A program made the position numbers and the translations under genes. The notes beneath the pieces were generated by a model that made no database searches, had not been told where the DNA came from, and worked only from the letters and a program-made list of their open reading frames with translations. A stretch of 64,000 bases of DNA from Todiramphus chloris collaris (Eukaryota; Chordata; Aves; Coraciiformes; Alcedinidae), in the NCBI GenBank assembly GCA_025345505.1, contig JANVCC010000120.1, positions 3,555,775 through 3,619,774 of the forward strand, in the 5' to 3' direction. Shown one piece after another: positions 10,991 through 64,000 of the stretch (position 1 is its first letter; every line of letters begins with the position of its first letter).

Positions 10991-13689
10991 TGAGGGAGCG
11001 CGGCTGCCTGTAGTCCGGTTTCCATGTCAACGATTCAGTCCATATTTGCCATCACACAGTTAGCAGAGCGTTTGGGTTTTTTTTCTTTTTTGAGGGGGGG
11101 GGGAAAGACTCTACTCCTGTTTCTAGTACTCTAATCTAGACCAGGTTTCCTAAACTGCCTTAGTGTTGGGTTAAATGGCATGGCCACCTTCATGAAGGAG
11201 ACTTCCACTCCGGAGGAGCCAGCCCAGTGGCGGTGGCCTGCAGAGCCATGTGGGAGCTCGGAGCTGGTTCCCCAGCCTATCTGAGCAGGCAGGGGCTGAG
11301 CCTGCCGAGGAGGAAAAGCGTGCTCAGCACTTCGGGAGCTGGGGAGGAGAGGGCTGCTGCCTGCGGCTTAGCAGGGATCGCGCTGGCTGAGGGAAGAGCG
11401 TCGACGCGTCGCAGTGAAAAGTCTCGTCCGGTTCTGCGGAGCTGGAAGGCGGCGGTTACCACACGGGCTGACGTGACCGGCGGGAGGATTTACAGCTATT
11501 AGGTGGAAATGGTGTTAAGAACCGAACTGTCATCTGCTTCCCAAAGCCCATAGTTGGAATTTAATCGAATGCCTTAGTATTCAGTGAAGCGCCAGGGCCT
11601 CCTCGACGAGGCATGTTCCAAAATCTGCTTCAGCTTTCACAAACATTTGGTGAAGTGAGTGTCTCCTTATTGTGTGGGCGGCCGGGGAATCCGGTCTGCT
11701 CCGTGCAGCACCATCGTAGTCTGCCATGGTGCTCTCTGAAGAAGGTCCCAAAAGACTGACACGTGTCGAGAGGTCGCAAGCACGGGGGCTTTATCTGGAT
11801 GCACCTGAGCTCCAACCAAAGCTCCTGAAGTGTAGCCGTTACATTTGGGGGGGTGCCCGGTTAGATGGCAGGGCTTCGCTTCCTGGAGCTTTCCAGTGGC
11901 TTTGGAGTTGGGGAGATGGTTGCTCGAGATGGTTCTGGGCTTAAATGGCAGAATTATCTCCAGTTTGGGGTGTTTTTGGTTTTTTTTTAAGTTTATCATA
12001 AGCAAAACATCTGAAGAAGAGTATTTTGGTGCTGTGGTGAACTGTAGCCCACCAGGGACGTTAAGGCCACTGGGCCTCACTTGTGAGGGTCTGGCCTGAT
12101 GCATTGAGGTTTCTCCCTCTGCTTGTCTTTCTAGAACCCAGGGTCTGATCAAAGAACAGAAGCTCTCTGAAGGGGGCACGTAGATCAGATTTTTGCTCTA
12201 GCGTGTTCCGCAGCTTTCGAACTCTTCTGAAGAAGACGGTCTGGCTGGTTTTGCTGACAGATACCAGTAAAGCCACAGGGCCTCCCGTGTGAGATTCTAG
12301 CACCGTGCTGGGACTCCCAACCTTTGAGTATTGTCACCACACCAGTGCCATCATTTATCATCCTTTTCTTTCTAGTAGTTTATTTACGGCTGTGGAGAAA
12401 GACCGACCAGCCAACGTGGCGAGATGGAACCTGCTCCACGTTGCACAGGCCATACAGACCGTAAACCTGCAAAGCTGTCTTTGTTTGGCAGTTTTTCACC
12501 CTAGAATACTCCTAAAATTTGTCTCTTTATTGACCTGTCCCATCTCCCCTCCCAATCCCCAGCTCTGGAATAAACCCCTTTGTTCCACCACCTGCATTCT
12601 ACATGACAAATATTTTCTATTAGGAGTTTAATGAGTGTGAGGGTTGAGTTGATGGCAGTAAACACCAAAATCTCCCATTCCTCCACACCAGGAACAGAGC
12701 GCTGGCCATGTTTGGCCCTTTGGCACACACTGCTCCAGACTCAACTTTCCCCAGTGTCACCGGTGTTGTTAAAACGGGGTTTCTTGTGGCGTGTCCAATG
12801 GATCATTAGGCTCAGGCCAAGCCCTGTGCTTTTTTTTTTGTACAGCTGGTAGTTGGGGTTATTTCTGCCCCGTTTTTTGTTTTGAGGCCATGTTCTAAAA
12901 TGGCAGCCTCGGGAGCATCTTTTGACTCTCCGCCCCTTGTTTTCTGGTATTTTCTGTCTCCTTAATGTTGTATTTACTTAAACTTCACTTTTCCAAATAT
13001 TTGCATATTCCCAAGGAGACACCTGTCTGGATCCAGTATATGGGACCCAGATGTAAACCGTACTGTGGCCACCACTTTTATCAGGTAACTGTGTCCTAAT
13101 TTCTGACAGCTTGGTTTTTTTATAATCCAAAACCCTCATCTTTTTGTATCTTCCATTCTCAGCTGCAGACCCAAACCACCTGAAGTGAAACACACAGCTA
13201 CAGACCCCACTGGCACAGGACAGGCCGCGTCCGGGATGGAGTTCCAGGTACATTTCTCACCTCCCTCTTCCTGGTCTGGGAAGAAGGGAGGTGGGAGCCT
13301 GGCTCTGATATAACCCGAAGGAAGGTTGCAGAAGAGCATGGCCTAACTCTTGAGTTCACCTCTTGGCAGCCGGGGAGCTTCAGCACCGCGTTACCCGTTG
13401 CGATTGCCGGAGCATCCTGTCCCGTTGCTCAATGTGTTGTGTCTAGACACGTTCAGGTGGTTTTGGTTCTCCCCATCCAGCCGCCCTGAGGGAGTTCCTG
13501 GGTCGGTGCCCACTGCCCTGGCTTTGGCAGGAGCGGGAACCGGACTTTCTTGGCCGTCCGTGTGTGCAGCTCCATTTCTGGCGTGCGGCCAACGCCTCTT
13601 CCAGAGGGACTCGACCAGCGGAGAGGAAATGACAACCGCTAAGAGTTTGCAAAGCCTAATTCTAAATGGAATTTCTAGGGACAAAGAAG
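10991..13689. other. Proximal upstream intergenic DNA
   Basis: No gene is recognised. Short frames on both strands are not protein-like. An AAAATGGCAGCC word at 12897-12908 fits the YY1 core. The sequence becomes richer in G+C from about 13490 as the ARID1A CpG island begins. Confidence 0.5.
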
Positions 13690-14143
13690 AGGCGCTTAGC
13701 TAACCCACGGGCCGGCTCCAACACCAAACCCCACCGCCGACCGCCGCCACCACTGCCCCGTGCCCTCGCCGCTCTCCTGGAGGACTCCGGCCGGAGGACG
13801 TCGCCTGGCTGTCCCGGGAAGAGCCCGGGAGAGGTGAGTGAGGCCGGGTCGCAACCGCTCAGCGCCGCCAGTTCCCCCGCCGTTCACTCGGGCTCCCAGC
13901 ACCAACCGCCCCCCCCCCCCCCCCGCTTTCCAACCACCTCGCTGCTCCCCCTGCCCGGCCCGACCCGGGTGCGGGGCTCGGCTCCGCGGATCCGCTGCGG
14001 GTTTTGCGTGCGGCAGCCTCCGCCGCGCCGAGCCGCCAGCGGCCGGGGCCGGCCCCGCTCCTCCTTTGTGACTGGGGGGGAGGCTCCCGTCCGGGCCGCG
14101 CTCCGCTCCGCTCCGGGTTTGGCAGGCGGCCGCGGCGCTGGGT

Positions 14144-14155
14144 AAAATGGCAGTG
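14144..14155 (+). promoter_or_regulatory. YY1-type motif in promoter
   Basis: AAAATGGCAGTG matches the YY1 core AAnATGGCnGC at all but the last positions. It lies in the CpG island about 590 bases before the ATG. YY1 sites near CpG-island starts are common; binding here is inferred from motif and position. Confidence 0.4.
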
Positions 14156-14488
14156 CTGAGCCTCGTGTCGGAGTGAGCCCCACTCGGCGGACCAGAGTCG
14201 GGAGCTGCCGCGCGGCTCGCCCAGCCCGGCCCCGCCGCCGCTCGGCCCGGCTCCGGGGACGGCGCCCGCCCGCCCGCCGTGTCCCCCCTCCCTCCCTCCC
14301 GCCTCTCCCGCACCGGGAGCCCCGTCCCGGGTCCCCCCCCGTCCCCCCCCCCCTTCCTCCTCCTTCCCCCCACTCCCTCCTCCTCCCCTTTCTCCGCCGG
14401 CTGCAACCGAGGAGGTACAGCGGGGCCAGGCCCCGGGAAGCCCAGCCCAGCGGAGCCCTCCCCGCCTCGCCAACCAGGCCGGGGGGGA

Positions 14489-14527
14489 ATGAGCCCCCGC
14501 TGCCCTGAAGAGCCCGCCGCCGCCTGA
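14489..14527 (+). promoter_or_regulatory. Upstream ORF in ARID1A leader (12 codons)
   Basis: An ATG at 14489 in the leader opens a 12-codon frame that ends at a TGA at 14525-14527, before the assembly gap and out of the main frame context. If the leader is transcribed from upstream, as the similarity to the mammalian leader suggests, this ATG would be scanned before the main start and could reduce its use. The peptide sequence itself is unremarkable. Confidence 0.4.
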
Positions 14528-14596
14528 GCGGGGAGCAGCAGAGCAGCGAGGCCTCACGCCGGCCGGCCAGGCAGGGAGCAGCTCGGGGGGGGGGGG

Positions 14597-14696
14597 NNNN
14601 NNNNNNNNNNNNNNNNNNNNNNNNNNNNNNNNNNNNNNNNNNNNNNNNNNNNNNNNNNNNNNNNNNNNNNNNNNNNNNNNNNNNNNNNNNNNNNNN
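14597..14696. other. Assembly gap of 100 N in 5' leader
   Basis: Exactly 100 N bases, the usual placeholder for a gap of unknown size. It is flanked on the left by a run of 12 G and on the right by 13 G. The missing sequence belongs to the ARID1A 5' UTR, 38 bases short of the ATG. The coding frame is unaffected. Confidence 0.99.
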
Positions 14697-14734
14697 GGGG
14701 GGGGGGGGGTGGCTGGGTGGGGAGGGGGGGGATC

Positions 14735-64000
<49,266 letters not shown>

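Larger units (their letters stand above)
13690..14734 (+). promoter_or_regulatory. ARID1A: ARID1A CpG-island promoter and 5' leader
   Basis: This is very GC-rich, CpG-dense sequence directly upstream of the ARID1A ATG. The island continues through exon 1 and the first 650 bases of intron 1. I see no convincing TATA box, as expected for a broadly expressed CpG-island gene. A block starting at about 14417 (ACAGCGGGGCCAGGCCCC, then GGGGGGGAATGAGCC at about 14482) resembles the mammalian ARID1A 5' UTR as I remember it. This puts transcription start near or upstream of 14417, but the exact start cannot be read from sequence. An AAAATGGCAGTG word at 14144 fits YY1. A 100-N gap interrupts the leader. 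Confidence 0.85.

Noticed and set aside
1..13689. 3' end of an upstream gene such as RPS6KA1, the mammalian neighbour
   Set aside because: I looked for kinase-like exons and a terminal exon with stop and poly(A) signal and found none. If synteny holds, the neighbour lies further left.

Overview
This window is vertebrate genomic DNA, almost certainly from a bird. It carries several CR1 LINE fragments with the typical avian 3' terminus (ATTCTATG-type ends preceded by a GGGTTGGAAGGGACC-type block, seen in either orientation). It has no mammalian Alu or L1 sequence, and it holds a long, intron-rich, single-copy developmental gene. The species cannot be fixed from the sequence alone.

The one gene that can be identified is ARID1A (BAF250A), the large ARID-domain subunit of the canonical BAF (SWI/SNF) chromatin remodeller, on the + strand. 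The window contains its CpG-island promoter, 5' leader and first twelve coding exons. The exons run from the ATG at 14735 to the exon 12 donor at 62846/62847 and give 3439 coding bases, or 1146 codons plus one base. All twelve are bounded by AG and GT, and their phases join without a frameshift. Exons 2, 5, 6, 7, 9, 10, 11 and 12 have the same lengths I recall for the human gene. Exons 1, 3, 4 and 8 differ by whole codons in low-complexity stretches. The ARID DNA-binding domain is split between exons 11 and 12. The rest of the gene, including the C-terminal BAF-assembly region, lies beyond the right edge.

Layout: 1-13.7 kb is upstream intergenic DNA with no recognisable gene. It holds a CR1 fragment, three tandem arrays (17, 23 and about 40 bp units), a cluster of long homopyrimidine tracts at 8.7-9.7 kb, CpG-rich patches and a possible conserved noncoding block near 10.4-11 kb. 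From 13.7 to 16.6 kb is the ARID1A CpG island, broken by a 100-N gap flanked by G runs inside the 5' leader. Intron 1 is 22.4 kb and contains a second CpG-rich patch at about 32.8-33.4 kb. Exons 2-4 cluster at 38.3-40.8 kb. Intron 4 is 14.4 kb and contains CR1 fragments, a CpG-rich stretch and an unexplained protein-like segment at 54.1-54.7 kb. Exons 5-12 lie in the last 9 kb. A CR1 copy in intron 12 runs off the right edge.

I found no second gene, RNA gene, CRISPR array or novel multi-gene system. The items most worth checking are a good splice acceptor that would join exon 12 in frame to CR1 sequence, the protein-like segment in intron 4, the CpG patch in intron 1, YY1-type motifs around the promoter and the G-run-flanked gap in the leader.
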